This document shows positions 1 through 5,858 of a stretch of DNA of 5,877 nt, piece by piece. The position numbers and the translations under genes are program-made. A model generated the notes under the pieces. That model worked only from the letters and a program-made list of their open reading frames with translations, made no database searches and was not told the origin of the DNA. Position 1 is the first letter of the stretch; each line of letters opens with the position of its first letter. Source of the stretch: Candidatus Sordicultor fermentans (GTDB lineage Bacteria; Atribacterota; Atribacteria; Atribacterales; Caldatribacteriaceae); the NCBI GenBank assembly GCA_002385475.1, contig DGDO01000070.1, forward strand, positions 1 to 5,877, in the 5' to 3' direction.

Positions 1-19
1 AGATGTGTATAAGAGACAG
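1..19 (+). other. Tn5 mosaic end / Nextera adapter remnant (left)
   Basis: The first 19 bases read AGATGTGTATAAGAGACAG, which is exactly the Tn5 transposase mosaic end used in tagmentation libraries. Its exact inverted copy closes the window at 5859-5877. It is library sequence, not genome. It is open in the frame of the first gene, so an automated caller can start at GTG 5 and add five false residues (MYKRQ) to the permease. Confidence 0.97.
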
Positions 20-463
20 TCTCTGAGCTGGGCTTTCATCGTAGATGTTTTAAGGCATAGCATATTGCCTGCTATTTCTCTCATAATCATTGGAATTGGC
101 TGGTGGTTTTTAAGTATGAGGTCGATGACCTCCAATGTGGTAGCTGAAGATTATGTTACCTATATAGAATTTGCAGGCCTGCCCAGACATAAGGTGCTGT
201 TCAGTTATGTCATGAGAAACGCCATACTTCCCCAGGTAACTGCTTTGGCTCTACAAATAGGAGGTATATTTAATGGAGCGGTTATAACTGAGGTAGCTTT
301 TTCTTATCCGGGGGTGGGGTTATTATTAAAAAATGCCATTACTAACGGAGACTTTAATTTGATGATGGGGATTGCGGTTTTTTCAATAATAGCTATAGCT
401 ACTGCTTCCTTGGTTATAGATTTATTGTATCCTTTGTTTGATCCAAGAATAAGATACAGATAA
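20..463 (+). CDS. dppB: Opp/Dpp-family ABC transporter permease, DppB/OppB type (3' part only)
   Basis: This is the C-terminal 147 residues of an inner-membrane permease of a peptide- or oligosaccharide-type ABC importer; full-length members have roughly 310-340 residues, so a little over half is missing at the left fragment edge. There is no native start in the window. Counting from base 20, hydrophobic segments lie near residues 14-32, 72-92 and 113-136. Between the first two is the cytoplasmic EAA loop that contacts the ATPases (about 43-71: EDYVTYIEFAGL, then RNAILP). A conserved SYPGVG turn follows at 95-100, and the protein ends LFDPRIRYR, the usual DPR tail of OppB/DppB. It pairs with the next gene, 9 bases downstream, to form the channel. 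Family assignment is firm; peptide versus sugar specificity cannot be read from it. All seven arginines use AGA or AGG. Confidence 0.92.
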   Translation, partial: SLSWAFIVDVLRHSILPAISLIIIGIGWWFLSMRSMTSNVVAEDYVTYIEFAGLPRHKVLFSYVMRNAILPQVTALALQIGGIFNGAVITEVAFSYPGVGLLLKNAITNGDFNLMMGIAVFSIIAIATASLVIDLLYPLFDPRIRYR

Positions 464-468
464 GGTGA
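462..468 (+). promoter_or_regulatory. Ribosome binding site of the DppC-type gene
   Basis: AAGGTGA lies four bases before ATG 473 and overlaps the TAA stop of the preceding permease gene. The arrangement suggests translational coupling of the two permease subunits. Confidence 0.7.
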
Positions 469-472
469 TGAG

Positions 473-1336
473 ATGTTTGTTATCTTAAAAGATCTCCTTA
501 AACGAGATAAAAAATTTCTTTTTGGTTTTATCGTGGTATGTATTTTGGTTTTTTTAGCTATATTATCGATTTTTTCTCCCTATGATCCCCGAAGCTGGAG
601 TGTGGTTCCCAAGGACAGGCCTCCCAGTTTTCAATATATTTTAGGAACCAACTCGATGGGGCAAGATATATTTTGGAACACCACTCATGCGTTGAAAAAT
701 TCTTTCGTATTGGGAATAACCACCGCGGTTGTGGCTACTATTATCGGTACTATTGTGGGCCTGATAGCAGGGTATAGAGGGGGAACACTGGACAAAGTTT
801 TAATGTCTATAAATGATAGTTTCATAGTTTTACCGTCTTTGCCAATTCTTGTCTTTCTCTCTTTCTCTTTAAGGGGAAAAATGACCATGTTTGTTCTAGG
901 ATTGACGCTTTCCGTATTCTCATGGCCCTGGGGAGGCAAACAAGTCCGGGCACAAGTCTTAAGTTTAAGAGAGAGAGAATTTACTTACACATCTGTTTTT
1001 TCGGGAATGAATATGTGGAAGGTAGTTTTTCGAGAACACTTGCCTTTTGTTATTCCGTGGGTTATCGCAAATTTTATAAATACGATACTATGGGCGCTGG
1101 GAATGGAAATTACTTTGTCAGTGCTTGGCTTAACAAGTTTGGAAACTCCTACAATTGGAACCACAATTCACTGGGCTATGCAATATCAAGCCATCTTTAG
1201 AGGAATATGGTGGTGGTTGCTTACCCCTATAATTCTTTGTGTCTTGCTTTTTGTTGCTTTGTATATGCTTTCCGTGAGTATAAGTGAGTTTTTGGATCCG
1301 AGAACCCGGTTGCAAAGAATAAAGATGGGAGGTTAA
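473..1336 (+). CDS. dppC: Opp/Dpp-family ABC transporter permease, DppC/OppC type
   Basis: Complete second permease subunit, 287 residues, within the usual length of the family. The N-terminal segment (about 14-34) and a short extracytoplasmic stretch match the OppC N-terminal domain. The hallmark LGTNSMGQD (57-65) follows, a variant of the common LGTDxxGRD. Further membrane helices lie near 77-100, 114-133, 136-152, 199-220 and 246-268. The EAA loop is at about 168-197 (EFTYTSVFSGMN, ending LPFVIP), and the tail EFLDPRTR is typical. It forms the heterodimeric channel with the upstream permease and is powered by the two ATPases downstream. ATG 473 is supported by the AAGGTGA site. Its tryptophan-rich end (IFRGIWWWLLTP, 241-252) resembles, from memory, oligosaccharide-importing members, but this is suggestive only. 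The 6-base gap to the next gene indicates an operon. Confidence 0.93.
   Translation: MFVILKDLLKRDKKFLFGFIVVCILVFLAILSIFSPYDPRSWSVVPKDRPPSFQYILGTNSMGQDIFWNTTHALKNSFVLGITTAVVATIIGTIVGLIAGYRGGTLDKVLMSINDSFIVLPSLPILVFLSFSLRGKMTMFVLGLTLSVFSWPWGGKQVRAQVLSLREREFTYTSVFSGMNMWKVVFREHLPFVIPWVIANFINTILWALGMEITLSVLGLTSLETPTIGTTIHWAMQYQAIFRGIWWWLLTPIILCVLLFVALYMLSVSISEFLDPRTRLQRIKMGG
1328..1332 (+). promoter_or_regulatory. Ribosome binding site of the DppD-type gene
   Basis: GGAGG lies inside the last codons of the upstream permease gene, ten bases before ATG 1343. It supports that start. Confidence 0.65.
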
Positions 1337-1342
1337 TTATAG

Positions 1343-2368
1343 ATGTCGCTTCTGGAAGTGGAAAATCTCTCTGCTTATTACATCACCCATGCTTATGGGG
1401 TACAAAGAGATGTCCGAGCAGTAGATAATATTACATTCTCAATGGAAGAAAATGAAATTGTGGGGTTAGCAGGGGAGTCGGGCTGCGGGAAAAGTACTTT
1501 AATCAAAGTACTTTTAGCTATAATAAAACCTCCTCTCCGGGTTTTGAGCGGTCAAGTTAACTATTCTTACGACGGTAAAAAATTCAACCTCCTGACATTA
1601 GAGAGAGAACAACTAAGAAAGGTCCAGTGGGAAGATATATCTTATATTCCCCAAGGCTCTATGAGCACTCTGAACCCGGTGAGGAAAATTAGAAAAACTT
1701 TTGAGGATGTTATAAAAGCTCATAAAAAGAGTGAAAGTAGAGAGGAATATGAAAGACTTATGGAAGAGCATATAAAATACCTGGGCCTTCCTTTAGAAGT
1801 TTTAGATTCCTATCCCCACCAACTTTCTGGAGGCATGAGACAAAGAACTACAATAGCTCTGGCAACTATTCTGAAGCCTAAAATAATATTTGCTGACGAA
1901 CCTACCACAGCTTTGGATGTTGTGGTTCAAAGAGGAGTAATACAGATGCTTAAGCAATTACATGAAGAACAAAAAAATACGATGCTGATAGTAACTCATG
2001 ATATGGCGGTACATGCTAATGTGGCAGAAAAGATAGCGATTATGTATGCGGGAAAAATAGTGGAAATAGCTGAGAAAAAAGAGTTATTCACCGCTCCGAA
2101 ACACCCTTACTCTCAATTTTTAATACAGTCTTTACCCAGGATTGGAGATAAGAGGCGAAGGACCAGTGCTCCCGGGAACCCCCCATCTTTAGCTGATCCT
2201 CCACCTGGATGTCGATTCCATCCCCGATGCCCTTATGTGAAAGACGTATGTAAGAGGCATATACCTAAGCTCATAGAGTATGAGGAATCTCATAATATAG
2301 CTTGTTTCTTATACTCCTCTGAAATAGAGGAAGGTGAGGAAATTGTCCAGGAAATTATTAGAAGTTAA
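1343..2368 (+). CDS. dppD: Opp/Dpp-family ABC transporter ATPase, DppD/OppD type
   Basis: Complete 341-residue cytoplasmic nucleotide-binding subunit that hydrolyses ATP to drive the adjacent permeases. Motifs in order: Walker A GESGCGKST (44-52), Q-loop glutamine 104 in YIPQGSMSTLNP, ABC signature LSGGMRQR (161-168), Walker B IIFADEP with catalytic Glu186, D-loop around ALD (190-192) and H-loop His219 in VTHD. All catalytic residues are present. The C-terminal oligopeptide-type extension begins at HPYSQFL (254-260) and carries Cys290, Cys296 and Cys303 (CX5CX6C) plus Cys321. In a characterised DppD homologue, cysteines in this region bind an iron-sulfur cluster. The YIPQGSM wording resembles, from memory, sugar-type Opp transporters, which is weak evidence on substrate. 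About 15 of 20 arginines use AGA/AGG. The 3' end overlaps the next gene. Confidence 0.95.
   Translation: MSLLEVENLSAYYITHAYGVQRDVRAVDNITFSMEENEIVGLAGESGCGKSTLIKVLLAIIKPPLRVLSGQVNYSYDGKKFNLLTLEREQLRKVQWEDISYIPQGSMSTLNPVRKIRKTFEDVIKAHKKSESREEYERLMEEHIKYLGLPLEVLDSYPHQLSGGMRQRTTIALATILKPKIIFADEPTTALDVVVQRGVIQMLKQLHEEQKNTMLIVTHDMAVHANVAEKIAIMYAGKIVEIAEKKELFTAPKHPYSQFLIQSLPRIGDKRRRTSAPGNPPSLADPPPGCRFHPRCPYVKDVCKRHIPKLIEYEESHNIACFLYSSEIEEGEEIVQEIIRS
2332..2337 (+). promoter_or_regulatory. Ribosome binding site deciding the DppF-type start
   Basis: AGGTGA lies within the end of the upstream ATPase gene, five bases before TTG 2343. The competing GTG 2334 lies inside this motif and has only GAGGA (2327-2331) two bases upstream, which is too close. 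The site therefore favours TTG 2343. Confidence 0.5.
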
Positions 2369-3356
2369 AAGTGTTGTAAAAATCTTTCATATAGGTGGAA
2401 GATTTTTAGGGACTAAATTAAAGGCAGTTAATAATGTGAGTTTTGATATAGATTCCGAAAAACCTGAAATATTAACTTTTGCAGGGGAAACAGGTAGTGG
2501 AAAGACAACGCTGGCCAGGATGATTCTGGGGCTGGAACAACCAACTTCGGGAGAAATAACATACAAGGGGAAAAACGTCAGCCATATCCAGAAAAGAGAA
2601 GAATTACTAGAATACATGAAAGAAGTTCAACCCATATTTCAAAACCCCTTCGAAACTTTTAATCCCCTGAGAAAAGTAGATTCTTATCTTTTCGAAACAG
2701 CGGGAAATTACAATTTGGCAAAAACTAAGGGAGAAAAAGCGAAATTAGTTGAGGAAGCCTTAAAATCGGTGGGACTGACTTTAAATGAGGTGCAGGGTAG
2801 ATACCCTAATGAATTGTCAGGAGGACAGCTACAAAGAACATCGGTAGCGAGAGCCTTAATAACAAGGCCTTCTCTGCTAATAGCTGATGAGCCTGTTTCT
2901 ATGGTTGATGCCTCTTTGCGAATGTCTATAGTCAACTTATTCAGTGACCTGAAAGAAGAATACAACGTTACTGTTTTATACATAACCCATGACCTTGCCA
3001 CTGCATACTATATAAGTGATAGGATTGCGATAATGTTGAGAGGGGATGTAGTAGAGTTTGGAAATATCGACAAAGTTATGCTTTCTCCACTTCACCCTTA
3101 CACCCAAATATTGTTAAAATCGGTTCCCCAACCAGATCCCGAGGGAACGTGGAAAGAAGATATAAAACTATCTTCTCTTGAAGTAAAAGAGTTTTCAAGG
3201 TTGGGCTGCAAATTCTACGAAAGGTGCCCTTCGGCTATGAAAATCTGCGAAGAGGTTGAACCGCTGAGTGTTTTTAGAGACGGAAGAGAGGTAAAGTGTC
3301 ATCTATATTCTGAGGAATTTAAAAAGGAAGAAGAAACATTACCTGGAAGTTTTTGA
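2343..3356 (+). CDS. dppF: Opp/Dpp-family ABC transporter ATPase, DppF/OppF type
   Basis: Second cytoplasmic ATPase of the importer, 337 residues from TTG 2343; GTG 2334 would add three and is the alternative. Motifs, numbered from TTG: Walker A GETGSGKTT (48-56), Q-loop Gln100 in PIFQNPFETFNP, signature LSGGQLQR (158-165), Walker B LLIADEP with catalytic Glu183, D-loop SMVDAS (186-191) and His216 in ITHD. The C-terminal oligopeptide-type extension starts at HPYTQIL and repeats the CX5CX6C pattern (Cys289, Cys295, Cys302) with a fourth Cys319. The start overlaps the DppD-type gene by 26 bases, suggesting coupled translation of the ATPase pair. PIFQNPF with a separate VSM before the D-loop marks the F-type rather than the D-type subunit. 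Arginine is almost wholly AGA/AGG (about 14 of 15). No terminator is visible after the stop. Confidence 0.94.
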   Translation: MSRKLLEVKSVVKIFHIGGRFLGTKLKAVNNVSFDIDSEKPEILTFAGETGSGKTTLARMILGLEQPTSGEITYKGKNVSHIQKREELLEYMKEVQPIFQNPFETFNPLRKVDSYLFETAGNYNLAKTKGEKAKLVEEALKSVGLTLNEVQGRYPNELSGGQLQRTSVARALITRPSLLIADEPVSMVDASLRMSIVNLFSDLKEEYNVTVLYITHDLATAYYISDRIAIMLRGDVVEFGNIDKVMLSPLHPYTQILLKSVPQPDPEGTWKEDIKLSSLEVKEFSRLGCKFYERCPSAMKICEEVEPLSVFRDGREVKCHLYSEEFKKEEETLPGSF

Positions 3357-3379
3357 TTCCTATTTGAGTTTTAAGTTAT

Positions 3380-3389
3380 AGGAGGTGAT
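3380..3389 (+). promoter_or_regulatory. Near-perfect Shine-Dalgarno sequence in the inter-operon spacer
   Basis: AGGAGGTGAT is a ten-base match to the complement of the usual 16S rRNA 3' end. It is over 100 bases from the sugar-binding protein start, which has its own site (GAGGGGG at 3479-3485). It is ten bases before GTG 3400 and overlaps ATG 3388. This suggests it serves a very small ORF in the spacer. Confidence 0.45.
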
Positions 3390-3399
3390 GCGGGGAGGT

Positions 3400-3477
3400 G
3401 TGGCTAAAAGAGAAAGAACTGATAAGGTAATTCAGGTAGTAATCGGTGATAAGGTAATTGGTATGATTAATTTCTAA
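3400..3477 (+). CDS. Possible 25-codon micro-ORF (unrecognised)
   Basis: An ORF of 25 codons from GTG 3400 to TAA 3475-3477 (29 codons if started at ATG 3388). I do not recognise the peptide. It begins basic (MAKRERTDK) and continues with alternating hydrophobic residues containing DKVI twice, nine residues apart, and ends GMINF. Support is the near-perfect Shine-Dalgarno sequence ten bases upstream of GTG 3400. Its stop lies directly before the ribosome binding site of the sugar-binding protein gene, so it could act as a coupling leader or be a small protein. It could also be chance, or an untranslated leader with repeated regulatory sites. No membrane helix or signal peptide is evident. Confidence 0.25.
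   Translation: MAKRERTDKVIQVVIGDKVIGMINF
3420..3459 (+). repeat. 13-base direct repeat, 27-base period
   Basis: TGATAAGGTAATT occurs at 3420-3432 and again, exactly, at 3447-3459. The period of 27 bases is nine codons, so in the micro-ORF both copies encode the same DKVI. The stretch between and after them carries further GGTAGTAAT, GGTGAT and GGTATGAT variants. It may be a protein-binding site pair upstream of the sugar operon or a peptide repeat. Confidence 0.5.
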
Positions 3478-3478
3478 A

Positions 3479-3485
3479 GAGGGGG
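3479..3485 (+). promoter_or_regulatory. Ribosome binding site of the sugar-binding protein gene
   Basis: GAGGGGG lies eight bases before ATG 3494, directly behind the stop codon of the possible micro-ORF. It supports ATG 3494, as does the signal peptide that starts there. Confidence 0.7.
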
Positions 3486-3493
3486 TAATAAAA

Positions 3494-4789
3494 ATGAGAT
3501 TGAATAGATACCTTGTTGCGGTATGCAATTTGATTATTGCCATATTTTTAATTGGTGGTCTGGCGATGGCTCAGGAAAAAGTGGTGATTACTGTTGCTGC
3601 TGGAGCAGTAGGCCAGGAATTGGAACTTACCAGAGAAGCAGCTCAACGGTATATGGAAGCCCACCCCGATGTGGAAGTGCGAGTAATCGACACTCCTGAT
3701 TTGGCAACTGACCGCTATGGACTGTATCTTCAGTTCTTCGAAGCCCGTAGCTCGGACATTGATGTCTATCAAATAGATGTAATCTGGCCGGGAGACCTGG
3801 CTGAGCATCTCTTAGATCTCTACGAATTCGGAGCAAAAGAAATTGCCGATGAGCACTTCCCGGCTATTATCGAGAATAACACCGTTGACGGTCGGCTGGT
3901 GGGAATACCCTGGTTTACCGATGCTGGCCTTCTTTATTATCGAACTGACCTTCTGGAAAAGTACGGATTAGAAGTGCCCAAAACCTGGGCCGAGTTTGAG
4001 GAAGTTGCTCGAATTATCCAGGAAGGTGAACGAGCAGAAGGCAATGAAGATTTCTGGGGGTTTGTCTGGCAGGGTAATGCTTATGAAGGTCTTACCTGTA
4101 ATGCTCTGGAATGGATTTGTAGCAATGGTGGTGGCACCATAATCAGTCCGGATGGCGTAATTACCATTAACAACCCCAATGCCATAGAAGCTATCGAGAT
4201 GGCCGCACGCTGGGTAGGCACTATTAGTCCTGCAGGAGTAACCGGTTTTGCCGAAGAAGATGCCCGGAGCCTTTTCCAGTCTGGTAACGCTGCTTTTATG
4301 CGCAATTGGCCTTACGCTTACGCTTTAGGGCAATCCGAAGAAAGTGTAATTGCCGGTAAGTTTGATGTTGCTTCTCTACCTGCTGGGCGATCTGGCCATG
4401 GTGCCGCAACATTAGGTGGCTGGCAGTTAGCGGTGAGTAAATATAGCAACAATCCGGAGATAGCTGCTGATGTGGCTCTGTTTATGGCTTCTCCCGAAGA
4501 ACAGAAAATTCGAGCTATTAAAGGTTCTTTTACTCCTACTATTATGACCCTTTACGAAGATCCTGAAGTTCTAGAATCCGCTCCTTTCTTTGGCACTCTT
4601 TACGATGTATTAATCAACGCTGTGGCTCGTCCTTCCACAGTAACTGCTCCCAACTACAACGAAGTATCTACTCTCTTCTTCCGGGCCGTGCACTCGGTTC
4701 TTACCGGGGCTAAAGATGCAACCACTGCTCTTGAAGAACTGGAACTGGAACTTCAAGCGCTCACCGGTTTTGAAATCGGAGAACCATAA
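3494..4789 (+). CDS. Sugar ABC transporter substrate-binding protein (family 1, trehalose/maltose-type)
   Basis: A 431-residue exported protein that would capture a sugar and deliver it to the MalF-type permease downstream. Residues 1-26 form a type I signal peptide: Arg2 and Arg5, a hydrophobic core, then AMA with likely cleavage before Gln27. There is no lipobox (Cys11 sits too early, in VAVC), so the mature protein should be soluble. Family-1 solute-binding features include ITVAAGAVG, the DVYQIDVIWPG hinge segment (90-100), GIPWFTDAGLLYYRTDLL (137-154), FMRNWPYAY (268-276) and LGGWQLAVSK (307-316). The wording is close to the trehalose/maltose/sucrose group (ThuE/TMBP-like). Exact substrate is inferred only. 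Cys202 and Cys209 could pair. Length is normal and the gene looks intact. Arginine is mainly CGN (about 15 of 18), unlike the upstream operon. A terminator follows the stop by six bases. Confidence 0.93.
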   Translation: MRLNRYLVAVCNLIIAIFLIGGLAMAQEKVVITVAAGAVGQELELTREAAQRYMEAHPDVEVRVIDTPDLATDRYGLYLQFFEARSSDIDVYQIDVIWPGDLAEHLLDLYEFGAKEIADEHFPAIIENNTVDGRLVGIPWFTDAGLLYYRTDLLEKYGLEVPKTWAEFEEVARIIQEGERAEGNEDFWGFVWQGNAYEGLTCNALEWICSNGGGTIISPDGVITINNPNAIEAIEMAARWVGTISPAGVTGFAEEDARSLFQSGNAAFMRNWPYAYALGQSEESVIAGKFDVASLPAGRSGHGAATLGGWQLAVSKYSNNPEIAADVALFMASPEEQKIRAIKGSFTPTIMTLYEDPEVLESAPFFGTLYDVLINAVARPSTVTAPNYNEVSTLFFRAVHSVLTGAKDATTALEELELELQALTGFEIGEP

Positions 4790-4795
4790 AATACC

Positions 4796-4832
4796 AAAAG
4801 CTCCAGCCCTTGTAACGGGCTGGAGCTTTTTT
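4796..4832 (+). terminator. Intrinsic terminator between binding protein and permease
   Basis: AAAAGCTCCAGCCC (4796-4809) pairs perfectly with GGGCTGGAGCTTTT (4817-4830) around the loop TTGTAAC, followed by a run of six T (4827-4832). It begins six bases after the TAA of the binding-protein gene. Between genes of one transporter such a hairpin commonly lets only part of the transcripts continue, giving more binding protein than permease, and it also protects the upstream mRNA 3' end. It could instead be a full stop, with a separate promoter for the permease. Confidence 0.9.
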
Positions 4833-4844
4833 ATCTGATTTTAC

Positions 4845-4911
4845 GCTGACCGATGTAGGGGAAATAAAAGGAGAGGAGGTGGAATTCGGTTGCTTTTTTT
4901 CCGCGGTCAGT
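4845..4911 (+). promoter_or_regulatory. Possible long-range stem enclosing a strong Shine-Dalgarno sequence
   Basis: GCTGACCG (4845-4852) can pair with CGGTCAGT (4904-4911) over eight base pairs, one a G-U. The 51-base loop holds GAGGAGGTGG (4873-4882). A second perfect hairpin follows directly: TGGTTTT (4913-4919) with AAAACCA (4924-4930) around TCAT. Together they form a structured leader between the terminator and the permease gene. I do not recognise it as a known riboswitch, and short stems like these can occur by chance. Confidence 0.3.
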
Positions 4912-4925
4912 TTGGTTTTTCATAA
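4890..4925 (+). CDS. Possible 11-codon leader peptide
   Basis: TTG 4890 lies nine bases after GGAGGT (4875-4880), a better Shine-Dalgarno match than that of the permease itself. It opens a reading frame of 11 codons (MLFFRGQFGFS) ending at TAA 4923-4925, inside the small hairpin at 4913-4930. The frame is so short that it may be chance. If translated, ribosome passage would open the surrounding stem and could affect permease expression. Confidence 0.15.
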   Translation: MLFFRGQFGFS

Positions 4926-4953
4926 AACCAGGCTAAAGGCCTTGCTGGTAACC

Positions 4954-4958
4954 GGAGA
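4954..4958 (+). promoter_or_regulatory. Ribosome binding site of the MalF-type permease gene
   Basis: GGAGA lies five bases before ATG 4964 and eight before the in-frame ATG 4967. Either start is acceptable and they differ by one methionine. An in-frame stop (TAA 4949-4951) excludes any start further upstream. Confidence 0.6.
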
Positions 4959-4963
4959 AAGCT

Positions 4964-5858
4964 ATGATGTTTAAAAAAAATGCCAGCTCAAAATTGCTAC
5001 AGTGGGAACAAAGACTGGCATACCTTTTATTGTTACCCACTTTTGTGGTATTGATCGTGGTTGCTCTATATCCTCTGGGGCTGGTTTTTGTGACCAGTTT
5101 TACCGACCGTACCTTTGCTAGCCCACGTGAGCCAAATTACGTGGGATTAAATAATTATACTCAGCTACTGGGTATGACCATCCGTGAACTTCCCCCCTTA
5201 ATTGATGAAGAAACTGGTCTTCAGGTTGTAGATCCGAAAACTGGAGGACCACTGTATGAACGTCCACTGCGCGTTCTTCCCCGAGAGCCACGTCGATACC
5301 GGGAAGTAACCCAGTTTTCGCTCTTTGGCAAACGCTATGTTCTGGGGGCTACTGATCCTGATTTTATCAAAGCGGTATGGGATACTCTGGTCTTCACTGT
5401 AGTGTCAGTTCTTCTGGAAACCATTCTGGGACTGGGTATTGCACTGGTTGTAAATAGTCCTTTTAAAGGACGAGGTGTGATACGGGCAGCAATGCTGGTT
5501 CCCTGGGCGGTGATTACCGTTGTTTCAGCCCGGATGTGGCAGTGGATGCTTGCTCCCACTCGGGTAGGTGTAATTAATGTGATTTTTCAGATGTTAGGAT
5601 TAGGAGATGGGAACATTGCCTTTCTTACTCAACCAGAATGGCAACTTCCATCGATCATTATGGTGGACGTATGGAAAACCACTCCCTTCATGGCTTTGCT
5701 TCTTTTAGCTGGGTTACAGCTGATTCCTGACGAGCTGTATGAAGCTGCCCGAGTGGATGGGGCAGGTCCTATGCGTCAGTTCATTTCCATCACCATGCCG
5801 CTTTTGAGGCCCACTATGGCGGTAGCTCTGGTGTTCCGCACCCTTGACGCTTTACGAG
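4964..5858 (+). CDS. Sugar ABC transporter permease, MalF/UgpA type (5' part only)
   Basis: Inner-membrane permease of a carbohydrate ABC importer, 298 residues visible before the right fragment edge; reading on into the adapter gives false residues (AVSYTH). The frame starts at ATG 4964 or the adjacent ATG 4967. Membrane helices lie near residues 20-45, 135-163, 171-196, 228-250 and 283-298. The cytoplasmic EAA loop that contacts the ATPase is intact (about 257-282: ELYEAARVDGAGPMRQF, then TMPLLRP). Between the first two helices is an unusually long extracytoplasmic region: about 58 polar residues (71-129) inserted between GLNNYTQLLG and DPDFIKAVWDTLVFT, at the position of the MalF P2 loop. 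The missing end should hold the last helix. The partner is the binding protein upstream; a MalG-type permease probably follows. No ATPase for this system is in the window. Arginine is about 18 of 20 CGN. Confidence 0.93.

Noticed and set aside
922..1200. 92-codon + strand ORF inside the DppC-type gene, with opposite-strand ORFs at 685-939 and 1130-1315
   Set aside because: All overlap a permease gene whose own frame has full family motifs. Their translations resemble no protein family and lack suitable ribosome binding sites.
2387..3001. Two antisense ORFs within the DppF-type gene
   Set aside because: They are shadows of an intact ATPase frame, with compositions typical of antisense translation and no motifs.
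3353..3382. Possible promoter: TTGATT (3353-3358) and TATAGG (3377-3382), 18 bases apart
   Set aside because: Both boxes match the consensus at only four of six positions, and the start of transcription would fall beside the Shine-Dalgarno sequence at 3380-3389. This is too weak to call, although the sugar operon probably has its own promoter somewhere near here.
3494..3526. Cys11 of the binding protein as a lipoprotein attachment site
   Set aside because: The residues before it are VAV, with Val at -1 where Gly, Ala or Ser is needed. It lies inside the hydrophobic core, and a clear AMA type I cleavage site follows.
3548..4305. Three antisense ORFs within the sugar-binding protein gene, and one at 5335-5559 in the permease gene
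   Set aside because: The sense strand encodes complete, well-supported families. The antisense products show no recognisable domain or start signal.
4913..4930. TGGTTTT/AAAACCA hairpin as a second terminator
   Set aside because: The stem is mostly A-T pairs and no T-run follows it, so it should not terminate transcription. I kept it only as part of the leader structure.
4973..4980. Run of eight A near the start of the MalF-type gene as a frameshift site
   Set aside because: The frame is open on both sides and the protein reads normally through it, so no frameshift is needed.
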